From: Anodontia alba
Taxonomy: Eukaryota; Mollusca; Bivalvia; Lucinida; Lucinidae
DNA: 64,000 bases
NCBI GenBank assembly: GCA_964016985.1
Contig: OZ024823.1
Span: 137,846,112-137,910,111 of the forward strand
Direction: 5' to 3'
Positions 24,940 to 36,122 of this stretch are shown one piece after another; the stretch's first letter is position 1; each line of letters begins with the position of its first letter. The position numbers and the translations under genes are program-made. The notes under the pieces were generated by a model that was not told where the DNA came from, ran no database searches, and worked only from the letters and a program-made list of their open reading frames with translations.

Positions 24940-24945
24940 GGGGGG
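24896..24945. repeat. (TG)n(G)n simple repeat
   Basis: About 12 TG units followed by about 17 G, then a G-rich stretch to 24970. Prone to length error in sequencing. Confidence 0.9.
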
Positions 24946-25042
24946 CAGGGACGGTGAAGGGGGAGAAGGGCAGGGAAACATATGATTTTTTTTGGTTAAA
25001 AACAGCTCTAGTTTGATATTGCTGTTGTTTTCCTTTTTGGAT

Positions 25043-25215
25043 TTCGGCGTTCCTCGCGCTACAGCCTATGATATATATATTTCTCAACTTATTTGTTTCG
25101 CTGAACATCTAGTCAAGTTAGTGACTTTAATAATCGGAATAAACGTTTAACTACTAAACTCCTAAAACAGGGGTATCGGTCTCTTAAATGGCGTAATCAT
25201 TTTCTAGGTTCAAAA
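25043..25215 (+). pseudogene. Reverse transcriptase short fragment (Penelope-like type)
   Basis: Reads VPRATAYDIYISQLICFAEH, then after a one- or two-base frame change SDFNNRNKRLTTKLLKQGYR. This corresponds to the AYGVYVSQLIRYAR ... LTTKLLSQGYQ region of the longer remnant at 27985-29365, so only a small piece of the post-YxDD region is left. It lies in the gap between the two halves of tandem array K. Confidence 0.75.
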
Positions 25216-26584
25216 TGAGGTTTAGAGCATCGGATAATGTATCAATTTGACATGTACATGTAAAGAAGAAATTAAAGTACATGTTAGAACCAAACACATA
25301 GAAAGTCGTCCAGACTATTTAATTGTTCTGTTTAAACTCGAAACTGTCATATTAATCCATTTGTACGTTTGATATTACCGTTCACTTGTGACCTATACGA
25401 ACTAGCGAGTTTTACGCCTACGAATTTCAAGAAAAGGAAAACGCATCTAATTTTGTCATTTTAGAAATATTGCCTTGATGATAAATATACCATTAAATCC
25501 CAATGGAAAAGGCGTTTGCAAGGCTATAATCCGTTTTAATTCCTGCTCATGCCGTTGGATGATTTTGAATCTGGAAGTAGGATTTTCATTATAGATAAAT
25601 AACATTCGGCTTTCGCTATCTACCTATGACCTGTCGATATCGTTCAGCACGGCGCGGCTTACGTAAACTCTTATACATATATTGTTTCGTATGATCCGAT
25701 ATATTTACGGGACTAGTAATATTGGTAGAATTTCCGCCAATTTAAAAGGCAGATGACTTTTGTGACCTCTTGTTTGCTTTCCTGCAGACCTCTTTCCTTC
25801 GATATTGTCCCTGACTTAGTGCTGTCAGTTTGACGTCTAAGAAATGTTGGAGGGCTTCATCTTAAGCGGGCTTGACACAGTCAATACATTTCCCACCATT
25901 TATATAAGGCATATAACTTCAGTGGCTTCCTATTTGCTTTCATGCACACCAAGCCTCTTCTGAAAAAGTAAAAGGGAGGCAAAACAAATTTGACAGATAT
26001 ACCTCCCTTGAAAGAGTATCGATTTCGCTTAAATACATGTGGTTTGTAATCGTATTATGGCCGCTTTGTAATTTGTTCCGTCATTAATATATTGTCATTT
26101 TCATCAATTTGCAATACTGTTTTCTTTTGTCGGTTTGATACAGCCACGTGGAAACATACTGAAATACCATAGTTTGAAACTAAAATCGACGCGCATGCAA
26201 CTGACAAACTAAGGAATGATTCTTAAATTGCATGACACCAGTAGTTAAAAAAGATACTCAGATTGTTGGTAAATGGCACTTTTGTTTGAAATGATTAATC
26301 TATTTTTTAAATGTTGAATATGCTATTTTTATATATCTAATGGGAAAATCGTTAAAGAGCAATAACAAGAAAGACAATTTAATTTTGGTAGTATTACATT
26401 TACAAGCCCCAAGTTCCCCTACAGTACAAAATAAAAACAGTTGTGTGCAGGGATCTATTTTATTTGGAGGATTTTCAGAATTTTGCCGTTTTAAATCATC
26501 TTTGCGATGGGTTTATTTCATGTTTAGAAACTGTTTTATGCCCAGCCACAAAAAGTGGCGAGGTATCACAATATACCCTTGAAA
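25216..26584. other. No gene; family F remnant 25798-26035
   Basis: 25798-26035 parallels 61890-62165: tattgtccctgacttagt, ctgtcagtttgacgtctaag, gggcttcatcttaag, tgacacagt, then cctcttctgaaaaagtaa and gacagatatacctcccttga. In this copy the central hairpin of family F is deleted. The remainder has no recognised feature. Confidence 0.6.
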
Positions 26585-27984
26585 TTTTTAGTTTAGTGTC
26601 CGTTCGTCCGTCTGTGTCTGTCCGTCCGTCCGCCAGCACTTCATAATTTCGTGTTCGCTCCATAACTCTGATACCGTTTGGAATATTTTCACGAAACTCC
26701 ACACCAATGTAAAGCACTATTAGACGATATGCAGAACACGTGAATCGTTACTCTGCCTTGCTTTGGGGTTGGTCCGGTGTGGCGAAGGTGTCGTGTATCT
26801 TGCGTCACCATGGCGTCCAGCTGATACTGGCTTACAGTTGCTATCCTTGTAGCAGATAAGGGTAGAGGATTAATGATGTTATTTCTTCTGTTTCTTCACT
26901 TTCATTCCTGTTTCTCTTTCCTCACTGTCCCTCTTTTTTATCTGCTGTACTATCTCTTCTACCTTTTTTCTCCCTTTCTTCGGGAAACGACACAAAATGG
27001 CACACAAGGGTTGTCGTGTCGTTAAACCCAACACAATGAAAAACCTATATTTGGAGTTGCTACCCTTTGAATATAGCCATTTCTACTATGTAATCGTGTC
27101 CACTCCATAACTCTGATACCGTTCGTGATATTTTCAAGAAACTTTTCACAAATGTAAGTCACTATAAGACAACATGCAGAACACATGAATCGTAACTCTG
27201 GTTTGCATATGTTTAGAGTTATTGCCTTTTGAACACTGAACAAAGCTATTGCCGCCATGTACTCATATCCGCTCTGTAAGTTAAAAACCCTTTGAGATAT
27301 ATTCATGAAATCTCACAAAAATATAAGGTACCATAAGACGACATGCAGAACACAAGAACGGTAATTCTGATTACTCTACCTCTGGAGTTACGGCCCTTCG
27401 TAAATATTAAAAATAGCCATTTCTACCATGTACTAGTGTCCGCCCTCTAAGATGGAAACCGTTTCAGATATTTTGACGAAACGTCACAAAAATTTGAAGC
27501 ATTATAAGACAACGAGCAGAACTTATGTACCGTAACTCTGGTTTGCCTACTTTTGGAGTTATTCCCTTTGTACTTTGAACATAGACATTTCTATCATGTT
27601 CCTGTGTCCGATCTATAAGTTGAAAACCATTCGATATACTTTCATGAAATTTCTCAAAAATGTAAAGGATTATGAGAGAATGTGCCGAACATAAGAACCG
27701 TAGCTGCTCTGGTTAACCTACTTTGGAGTTACCACCTTTTAAACTTAGTAAACATTGCAAATAGCCATTTCTACCATGTACTCGTGTCAGCTCTTTAATT
27801 CGGAAACCGTTTCATATATTTTGATAAAACTTCACACATTATGAGACAAGGTACAGAACAAAAGACCGTATCTGTGCTTTACCTACTTTTTCAGTTATAA
27901 CCCTTTGAACATTTAAAACAGTGATTTCTGTAATATATAGGTCCGCTTTGTAACTTGAAAACTGTTTGAGATATTTTCTTGAAA
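26585..27984. repeat. Satellite-like tandem array K, part 2
   Basis: More divergent units of the same repeat as 22871-24885. They begin with a gtccgtccgtccgcc segment and continue with ctccataactctgataccgt, cagaacacatgaatcgtaac and ttggagttattgccctttga. Interrupted by an insert at 26752-27040, and broken at 27984 by a retroelement. Confidence 0.85.
26752..27040 (+). mobile_element. SINE-like or LINE 3'-end insert within array K
   Basis: The array reads gaatcgttactctgc at 26751 and resumes with cctatatttggagttgctac at about 27043, so about 285 bp is inserted. The insert starts near gctttggggttggtccggtg, has a CT-rich middle, and ends with gtgtcgttaaacccaacaca followed by a short A-rich tail (atgaaaaa). 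The tail and clean borders suggest retroposition; the family is not recognised. Confidence 0.6.
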
Positions 27985-29365
27985 TTTCCCTCCCAGAGGA
28001 AGATATTGACCTTCCCAAACTGTACTGGATTCCTAAACTTCACAAGAATCCGTACAAGCAGAGATATATTGCGGGTTCAGCTAAGTGCTCAACCAAGCCT
28101 CTTTCTCAGATTGTAACACGAATCCTAACCGCAGTTAAAGAAGGCCTTCAGAAGTATTGTGACACTGCATATGCCAGAAGTGTTGTTAATCAGATGTGGA
28201 TCCTGAAAAACTCCAAAGAGCTTTTAGAAAACCTAAAGGCACAATCTCTTCTTTCCGTAAACAGTATAAAATCTTTCGATTTCTCTACTCTTTACACTAC
28301 TATTCCTCATGATAAATTGAAATCTAAATTAAAGGAAATTATCAACCAGTGTTTCCTCCACAAGAATGATAACCGTCGATTTCAGTATGTTGTCATTGGC
28401 TACTTCGTTCGGGATCACTCTGATGCGCCACAAAAATACTCAGATGCAGATGTCATAAAGATGCTGGAATATCTAATCGACAATATTTTTTGTGGAAATC
28501 GGAGGACGGATATTTCAGCAACCAATCGGCATACCGATGGGTACTTACTGTGCACCGTTACTTGCCGACTTGTTTTTATACTCGAATGAGGTGGAGTTTG
28601 TACAAAGTCTCCTCCAAATAAGCAAGAAGCACCTCGCACAACAATTCAATTTCACCTACAGATATATAGATGATGTATTGTCTCTGAAAAACACAAAATT
28701 TGCAGAGTATTTAGAATTCATCTATCCAAGTGAACTTGAAATAAAGGAAACAATGGAGACTGCAGCCTCCTCCTCATACTTGGATTGTTATCTCTACATT
28801 GACAATGGAAAGCTTACTACTAGGCTTTACGACAAACGGGGTGACTTCAATTTTCCCATCGTTAACTTTCCATTCCTGAGCAGCATTATCCCTTCTGCAC
28901 CAGCATACGGCGTTTACGTTTCACAGTTAATCCGTTATGCCAGAACCTGTTCAAATCATCAGGACTTCATGGAGCGTGGGAAAGTGCTCACTACAAAGTT
29001 GTTGAGCCAGGGGTATCAAAATACCAAACTGATAGCAACACTTAAGGAGTTCTATGGGAGACATCATGATCTGGTCAATCCCTACAATGTGGCAGTTTCC
29101 AAAATTGTTTCTGATGTTTTTGCCAGTGACGCGCCATAAGTAGACTTCCCATATCCCGGACATACGCTTCTACCGATATTTCCTTCGTTCAGGCCTATGG
29201 GCATGGTGGGCGAAGCTTGCTTACCAAATAATGTTTACTATCCGCGGACGCCTGATTACACCCTTTATTCATGGGTCCATGTCTGTTGGTCTGAACATTC
29301 TGATTCGTCATTCGTTTATGGATTTATGAGTTTGGATTACGGCTTAGGTACCATGACCGCAACTA
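27985..29365 (+). pseudogene. Reverse transcriptase of a Penelope-like retroelement, 5'-truncated and frameshifted
   Basis: Frame 1 (about 27987-28490) reads PEEDIDLPKLYWIPKLHKNP, then RYIAGSAKCSTKPLSQ and SFDFSTLYTTIPHDKL. Frame 2 continues with GGRIFQQPIGIPMGTYCAPL, TYRYIDDVLSL (catalytic YIDD box), SYLDCYLYIDNGKL, DFNFPIVNFPFL and YGVYVSQLIRYAR, to a TAA at 29137. These are RT motifs in order; WIPKLHK and STLYTTIP are typical of Penelope-like RTs. A single shift at a run of six T (28489-28494 region) joins the two frames. No GIY-YIG domain is seen downstream; in some Penelope-like lineages it is N-terminal, which here would have been lost. CTTGAAA at both borders (27978-27984 and 29366-29372) looks like a target duplication. 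Confidence 0.88.
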
Positions 29366-29575
29366 CTTGAAACCTTATGCAAATGTTTGTCACCATGACA
29401 AGATATGTAAAACCATAGCTGAGTTACTCCTTTTGGAGTTACCGCCCTTTGGACATTGTAAAGAGTGATCCCAGTCATATCCTTGTGCCCTTTCTATAAC
29501 TTGAAAATGGCTTCTATAACTTGAAAATGGTAAAGCAATCTCAGTCATATAGTCATGTCAACTTTATTTAGAGAA
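29366..29575. repeat. Satellite-like tandem array K, part 3
   Basis: Resumes after the retroelement at the same phase where part 2 stopped (cttgaaac, then gagttactccttttggagtt, ctataacttgaaaatgg). A short duplication of gcttctataacttgaaaatg occurs at 29495-29530. Confidence 0.8.
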
Positions 29576-30457
29576 ATGCACCTCCCCTTCGATTTCATTT
29601 TGACATAGTTATGGCACTTGCTTGATGTAAGTGCAGTGTCGGGTCATGGTGCAATGCTTGCAGCGCTTTTATTACTGAATAAATCGTTTTCATTGGTTTG
29701 ATAACCAAAACAATCCTCATTTCCAATATTATATGTTAAAATGTCAGGGCTTATAAAGCTGTAGATGAGAGGACATCAACATTAATATCTTTTTTATTTA
29801 TCCACAAAACATAAGTTATGGTTTCTCATTAGATGCGCATCACAATGCAAGGCAAGGTGCTTCTAATGACAAGGAGGACAATCACGTTATTCACAAGTTA
29901 TAATCTCACTATTTTTTGTTGTTTTTCTCTCCGTTTCGCAGTAAGTATTGCACCATGTTTTACACGATGGGATAGTTTTCAGAGATCACATCTACTTCAC
30001 CGTACCCGGAGTTATAAGCACTTCTTTCCGCCATGACATCTTTGGACAAAAATGCTGCAATTTTCTCACAAATCTCGACAGAAATGTGTTGATGCTACTG
30101 GTAGGCATCACACTTTTGACAAACGGTGCCAATTTTGAATGTTTATTTCCCAAATGACACGTTTTGCAACAATTTTACAAGTATTGGTTTATACGTATTA
30201 TTTGTTAAATAGATGTAGTCTGTACCTGTTTCATTCAGTACAATGGTTATAAGCAGAGAAATCAAGAGAAACCCTAATGATAGGAGTCACATCGTGTGAT
30301 AAGTGTCATTCCGAATATTACATCAGAAAGAAAATGGATAAAAGTCACACTCCATCACTACTAAATTTCAACTAATTCGTTCTAGACTGTTTTTGAAATA
30401 AAGAATAATGCATCATATTAGTTATTTTTTCTCCTTCTTAAAATTAAGCCTTACCTA
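29576..30457. other. No gene seen
   Basis: AT-rich, no family assigned, no convincing coding sequence. Confidence 0.55.
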
Positions 30458-30600
30458 CGAGGGCAAGTCAATAAGTAACCAGCCTATCCCATTTCCAATT
30501 GACCGAGACACCCGAGATTTTCATGCCTTGTTTCAATACATGCTTTAGGCCTGAGGGCAAAATTGCATTCTTATCGTGTCATTCACTCATAAGATATTGA

Positions 30601-31505
30601 ATGTCAAACATGGCTAGCGATGCAAAAGTAAGCTTTTCGTCAAAAGTTGAGTACCGTGCTGTAATTTGGTACTTGTAGTCAAGTCAAGTCAAAGTACTTC
30701 TATTCTCTCAAAGTCAAGTATAACATGACATCAGAGGAAATGGAAATACAAAGTTGCAGTTAGGACGGTTACCGTAATTTCATATATATAATAACTGTGT
30801 GGTAAGAACTAGGACACGTTCTAAAAAATTTATTGCAATTCATTGCAGTGACCCAAATTATAGGTGGATGTAACTCGGGGGAGCAGAATTGCTGGTGTCT
30901 AGATAGATAGATAGATAGATAGATAATATTTATTAAGCTGGTAACTATTCAGATAGATAGACAGATAGATAGATAGTGAGCACTTAAACCTTGAAACTGA
31001 TGACTAACAACAAGAATGAAGAACACAATACCTGTAAATATCAAACTGTGTCGCCTGTGTTCAATGACCCAGTGACAACCAATCAATGAGGCCCGCTTCG
31101 CCCTGACGAAACCAGGCCACGCCTTAAGAAACCTGTCAACGCAATATTAAGCACGTGCAACACGTACAAAATTATGAATGAATTGTGAAACAGACGGTGC
31201 CATTTTACACACTCAGTACTGGATTATTTTTCTGATGTAAGTAGAAATGTTTTATTATTGTTTTATTATAGAAGCTTCCGTCCCAAGTATTCTCTCTTTT
31301 TTTATCCGCATAGAACAAGGAAGTGACCTGGTTTCCCATGGCGAATAACGTGTATTGGGTGGCGTACGCTGACGCGCGAGCAGAATAATGGCAACGATGC
31401 ATTCCGAACTGACTGCAAACATCCAGTGTGCATTCAGTGCACATGCATCGGCTAAGCGATCCATGAGTGGACGATTTATCATCTCGCCACCAGCTTTCTC
31501 CAAAC

Positions 31506-31537
<32 letters not shown>

Positions 31538-31539
31538 CA

Positions 31540-31570
<31 letters not shown>

Positions 31571-31709
31571 GCATATATAACATTTTAACATAATTTACGG
31601 AGAAAAAGAAAGAAAGAAAACAACAATATATAACGTCGTAAAAATGTCGCATCAACGTTGCCGTGATATATTGACCGATATGGTTAGACACATTCTATTA
31701 TTGATTATA

Positions 31710-31742
<33 letters not shown>

Positions 31743-33336
31743 AGAAGAAAAGAAAAAAAAAAAAGAAAAGAAACGCACGTCCGCATTGCCACTATACGTC
31801 CTTTAAAGAAAAAAACAACAACAACAAAAAACAAAAAAAAAAAATATCGTCTTACAACATTGCCCCCGGTCATACGGCCAGCTGTTTCTTTACCATAAAT
31901 AAATAAAAGTAAATAAAGAAACTCTACCCATTTAAGCGCCCAATTTAGCTGTCATCCCTTCTGTAAAATATTTTTACCCATGGCCTACCCCTCTCACATA
32001 GCAATCACGAAAATAACCTCGACATTGATCACGTGCTTGATCCAAGAACACACCCATCTTGCCTGTTTACATTCAGTAATATATTTGATTGGCTATGAGA
32101 GATGGACACACCCGGGTACAAGATCGCTCCTCTATCTATCAAAACGACACAGTATTACTATAATAATGTACTATACATACAGTCATGTTTGTAATTCGAG
32201 ATATTCGCGTATTTGAAACAAGCAGAATTCAAATTAATTCTATCATTTGAACCAACTAAAAAGTTAAATAAGATAAAATTGGGGGACCCTGGCCGATCAG
32301 GTACTTTGGTCTGCAAGGCGGCCTCTGAGTATTTGAAAGGGAAAACAGGTCAGGAAATACATTGAGTTAACCAATGTTTATGTGTCTTCTGCACCATCGT
32401 ATGCACAAGTTAAATCCTGGGTTGGGGAATTCAAACGCAGTAGAACGTCTTTAGAAGACGAAACCAGATCTGGACGCCCACCAGATGCCACCGATGAAGA
32501 AATGTGTAACAAAGTACGGGATCTGGTGTACTCTGATCGGCGAATTAAGGTGAACGAAATAGCGAATGCATTACACTTTTCACAACTTTACATGATCGCT
32601 TGGGTATGCACAAGCTAACAGCCCGTTGGATCCCAAAATCCCTTAGCGACGAGCAAATGGCAACCAGAGCATCAGTATACAGCGCATTGTTGAAGCGATT
32701 TAGGTCAAAGGAAGATGATTTCCTTTCACGTCTGGTGAGCCCTGGGTCCATTATTTTGAGCCAGAGAATAAAGCTCAAAGTCGCCAGAGTGTAGGGCCGA
32801 GGTCTCCGAGGCCAAAGAAGTTTAAAACGCAACCATCTGCTGGCAAGGTGATGGCAACTGTATTTTGAGATGCACAAGGTGTTATTATGTTGGACTTTCT
32901 AGCAAAGAAAAGTACAATAACAGGTGCGTATTATGCAAATTTGCTCGACTAACTGAGAATTGTGATCCGTGAAAAACGCCGGGGTGAACTCTCCAAAGGG
33001 ATTCTGCTCCAACAGGACAATGCGAGAGTCCACACTTGCAAAATTGCAATGGATGCTGCTGAGCGGAATGGGTACGAGCTAATACCGCACCCCGCCTATT
33101 CTCCGGACTTAGCTCCTAGTGACTATTTCCTATTGCCAAACTTTAAAAAGGATATCCGTGGACGTCATTTCCGGTCCAACGAAGAAGTCGTGGCGGCAGT
33201 TGAGGAGTGGGTCAGAGACAAGGACCCTGGCTTCTTCAGTTCTGGGCTGATGGCACTGGAACACCGTTGGTCCAAGTGCATCATTCTAGAGGGCAATTAC
33301 ATCAAAAAAGAAGGGATCGATCTCACCCAGAAATAA
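30601..33336 (+). pseudogene. mariner transposase, interrupted
   Basis: The start is ATG at 30601 (MSNMASDAKVSFSSKVEYRA, VIWYL), where the nested insert begins. Coding resumes at 32330 with YLKGKTGQEIH, shifts frame at about 32366, then PSYAQVKSWVGEFKRSRTSL (helix-turn-helix region) and SGRPPDATDEEM. A small deletion follows HFSQ near 32580. GMHKLTARWIPKSLSDEQ and DDFLSRLV follow, then a deletion plus frameshift at about 32737-32742, exactly where the first catalytic Asp (family T-V-D-E-T-W) should be. Next comes WVHYFEPE, with stops at 32866 (TGA) and 32950 (TAA). The C-terminal third is intact: QQDNARVHT and YSPDLAPSDYFLLPNFKK, with 34 residues between the second and third Asp, the mariner signature. 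It cannot encode active enzyme. Confidence 0.93.
30678..32329. mobile_element. Unidentified 1.65 kb insertion inside the mariner transposase gene
   Basis: The transposase reading frame breaks after ...TGG TAC TTG TA at 30677 and resumes at TA TTTG at 32330. Removing 30678-32329 (with one TA) restores the local codons W-Y-L-Y-L-K-G. The TA on each side could be a target duplication. The insert begins gtcaagtcaagtcaaagtac and ends ggtctgcaaggcggcctctg; no clear terminal inverted repeat was seen. It contains a TAGA microsatellite (30900-30980), a TACA microsatellite (31509-31567) and an A-rich run (31711-31770). No coding domain recognised. Confidence 0.7.
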
Positions 33337-33382
33337 GTTAGGCTGGTTTTTTATTGACTCGCCCTCGTATGTTCGATAATAA

Positions 33383-33383
<1 letters not shown>

Positions 33384-33430
<47 letters not shown>
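33384..33430. repeat. (TG)n microsatellite
   Basis: About 23 TG units just right of the mariner. Confidence 0.95.
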
Positions 33431-33433
<3 letters not shown>

Positions 33434-33715
33434 AATAGTCAAGGACAGCGCGTATACCATAGATGTAGATATGTGTGATTTCAATTCAGGTTAACAGTTT
33501 AAAACGGGCAAACGGAAAACCAATCTGAACGTGCATCTTTTCCGTACTCTGAACATTTATATTTTCCCACATTCTCGTGACGTTGTTCATGTTATCTTAA
33601 AGTATCTTTTGTTTTTAATAACAACAGTGAAACATAAAACTCGGTCTGAACAATTACTGGTATATAATTATAGTGATGTTACATTCTGTAGATAGTGTAA
33701 ATGAAAATGAGTCAG

Positions 33716-33790
33716 AAAAAAAAAAATAAAAAAATAAAAAAAAAAAAATAAAAAAAATAAAAAATAAAAAAAAATAAATAAAAAGAATAG
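33716..33790. repeat. A-rich (A/AAAT)n tract
   Basis: Runs of A interrupted by single T. Low complexity. Confidence 0.9.
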
Positions 33791-34623
33791 AAAACACCTG
33801 TGTTATCAGACAATTAGGCAGTGTTATCAGAACATTAGGTGTTTTCGGCTCTTTCAGGCTGGTGACTCTCTAGCAACCGTTCGAAATTATCAAAATTTCA
33901 TTCAGCTCCTCGGATACATTAATACAGCATGGCGGCTACCAAATAGAGACCATAGAAGAGATTCATGTGTTCTATGAATAAGAACCTGAAAATGGTGTGT
34001 AACGGGATAATTCTCTAGACAAATAATAGTAGTCGAATTCAGACGATGCTATACCGGAGTCTGTTCATTTACCGCCTGTGACATTCAGTTTGTTATTTTT
34101 AAAAGGCTTTTAAAAGGAAATCTGTGTTGAAGTGGGCAAACTTGGTTATTTTTCACTTCATAACAATTTATATGTGTTAAACACATAACCCATACAAACT
34201 GATCAAAGCGCATATTTCAAAACAAGCTTGTTTCAAGACTACAAACATTCGAAAAACGGGCAAAGTGTATGCGAGTTCAGTTTCGCCTGGATGCAAAACT
34301 GACTCGTGTGATTCCTATCCTACAAATAAGTAATGTGATTCCAATCATACATAGTTTACCTACCTATTTTTACCTAGGTTGAAAAACATACCTCCAATCG
34401 ACCAGAAAATATCCACAAAATTGTGAGATTACCAACTACGAATCACGTGATTGTCCACCCTGAATGAGTATCTAGCAGTACAAAATATCAATACTTGAGC
34501 ATTCAAACCAGAAAAAGGCACCTAGGAGTATCCTTATTGTGAGATAATTCAAAAAGACATAGGGCGGCCCCTAATGGGGACAGAGCTACGGATATTAACC
34601 TGGACGTTCCTCAAGGGCCCTAC
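33791..34623. other. No gene seen
   Basis: Contains a short direct repeat of tgttatcagacaattaggca and tgttatcagaacattaggtg at about 33802-33842. No other feature recognised. Confidence 0.55.
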
Positions 34624-36122
34624 TAGGGGAGACCGGGGCTGGTTGATGCATTTTGTTTTCATTTTGGACTTATCTTTCCAACCAATTGACTGATTTAGAT
34701 GATTTATGTATCTTTGTAAACATCCTTCTTTACTGCATTTAATTTCGTGAAATAACTTAGAAACATATACAGTACAACCTCGACGGCTCGAACACAGATA
34801 GCTCATTTACCGTGGATGATTCGAACTCGTTCTTGAGTCCTTAAAAAATTCTTTCGGTAGCTAAAGAAAACAAATATTTTTGGATTTTAAGGGAAATTTT
34901 CTTATTTTATCATGAAAATGTATGTTGTGTGTACTCATTAGAATCGCCTCATCGAGGCGATTCTAATGAGTACACTCAACATACCATTATTTTATAGAAG
35001 ATGGAAAAGACATTCCTAGATTATTTTCATTTGCCTTCTGACCTTGCGCTATGATTAAACCTCAGTGGCTCGAGCTACCCATGTCTCGAACAAATTTCCA
35101 TGGACCCGAAGATGTTCGAGCCATTGAAGTTCGACTGCACACGCTTCTTTGCGAACCAATAGACTATTTAGTTAAGGGTCAGTGCATCAACTTGCCCCGA
35201 TATCGGGACATGTTAATGCAATCACCAGGGCAAGATAATGTTATTCATTCTTTGTTTGCTGGGGTAAAATGGTCACTATTATCGTGATCTTATCCACATA
35301 ATCCGCTAAAATCTTTTCAATAGGCAAATATTACCTATTAAACACACATTATTCTAACAGAAATTTGGTTATTTTAGCATACTGGTGTTTTAACAGTCTC
35401 AAGACAGTATCTTTGATAGTCATTGTCAACAAACAAGAGGGGTTGCACGTGCATGACTCTCATGTGCAATCAAGACGAGCAAAATACTAAAACTGCCGTT
35501 GAAAGGTTGATATGGTCAGAATGTTACTCCTTTTCGTCGGTCGCGGTGAAAACCGCTACATTCAAGGCATTTTTCCACAGACAAATACCAGTTAAACATA
35601 CAGGGATACTTCATAAGAGCATTTGAAAGTGTGAAATAATCTGATCTGTGAATCAGAATATTCTTATATGCTTTGATGTTTGATAAATTTAGGCACGAAT
35701 TACACTGAGAAGCACAGCATCAATCTGTCAAATTCTCAGTGCATCACCTTGCCGCCACCACATCACATGTGACACCAACTTATGTAAACAATAAATATAA
35801 GATTATTGCCCCTTTCTGTTCATCTTAATTTAAAGGCGACTCTTGTTTTAGTAATCGTGCATTTAACTTAAATGAATATCTGAAACCTTTGTTTGCAAAA
35901 TGAAAAATATGAAATTTTATCAAAATTTACTAATGGAGCTAAAAAACACACATTCTTATCTCATAGCCACATCTTTTGTCAGAAATTCACAAAACTACCA
36001 TGGAAGAGGGGGAAGATAATAAGTAACATGTGAATCTTATATTTGACATATATGGAATGGTTTTCATCTTATTTGAGGTGCATTAACTTACCCCGTGCAT
36101 CAACTAGCCCCGGTCTCCCCTA
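34624..36122. mobile_element. Family H element: 1.5 kb with terminal inverted repeats and subterminal motifs
   Basis: Left end taggggagaccggggctggt (continuing tgatgca) matches the complement of the right end (tgcatcaactagccccggtc, tcccta); the arms are about 27 bp. Related words recur inside: gtgcatcaacttgccccg at 35180, gtgcatcaccttgccgcc at 35740 and gtgcattaacttaccccg at 36078. Such subterminal repeats are typical of transposase-binding sites in DNA transposons. No transposase frame was recognised, and the target duplication is unclear. A pogo-like miniature element is nested at 34770-35137. Confidence 0.7.
34770..35137. mobile_element. pogo-like miniature element nested in family H element
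   Basis: Left end after TA reads cagtacaacctcgacggctc (then gaac). The complement of the right end reads cagtcgaacttcaatggctc (then gaac). Both resemble the cagtcgactctcgttatctc ends of the element at 54727-55043, a style known from pogo/Tigger elements. A strong internal hairpin at 34921-34981 (gtactcattagaatcgcctc and complement) belongs to the same hairpin class as family E. Confidence 0.65.

Larger units (their letters stand above)
30458..33367 (+). mobile_element. mariner (DD34D) DNA transposon, defective, with nested insertion
   Basis: Terminal inverted repeats are visible at both ends: cgagggcaagtcaataagta at 30458 and, on the complement of the right end, cgagggcgagtcaataaaaa; both continue into accagcct. 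TA flanks each end (30456-30457 and 33368-33369), as expected for Tc1/mariner insertion. Removing the 1652-bp internal insert leaves about 1.26 kb, the usual size for mariner. All parts of the transposase gene are damaged (see the transposase entry). Confidence 0.93.

Noticed and set aside
26443..26540. LCDGFISC peptide resembling the RT remnant at 11257
   Set aside because: Only a few residues match, with no flanking RT motifs; likely chance.
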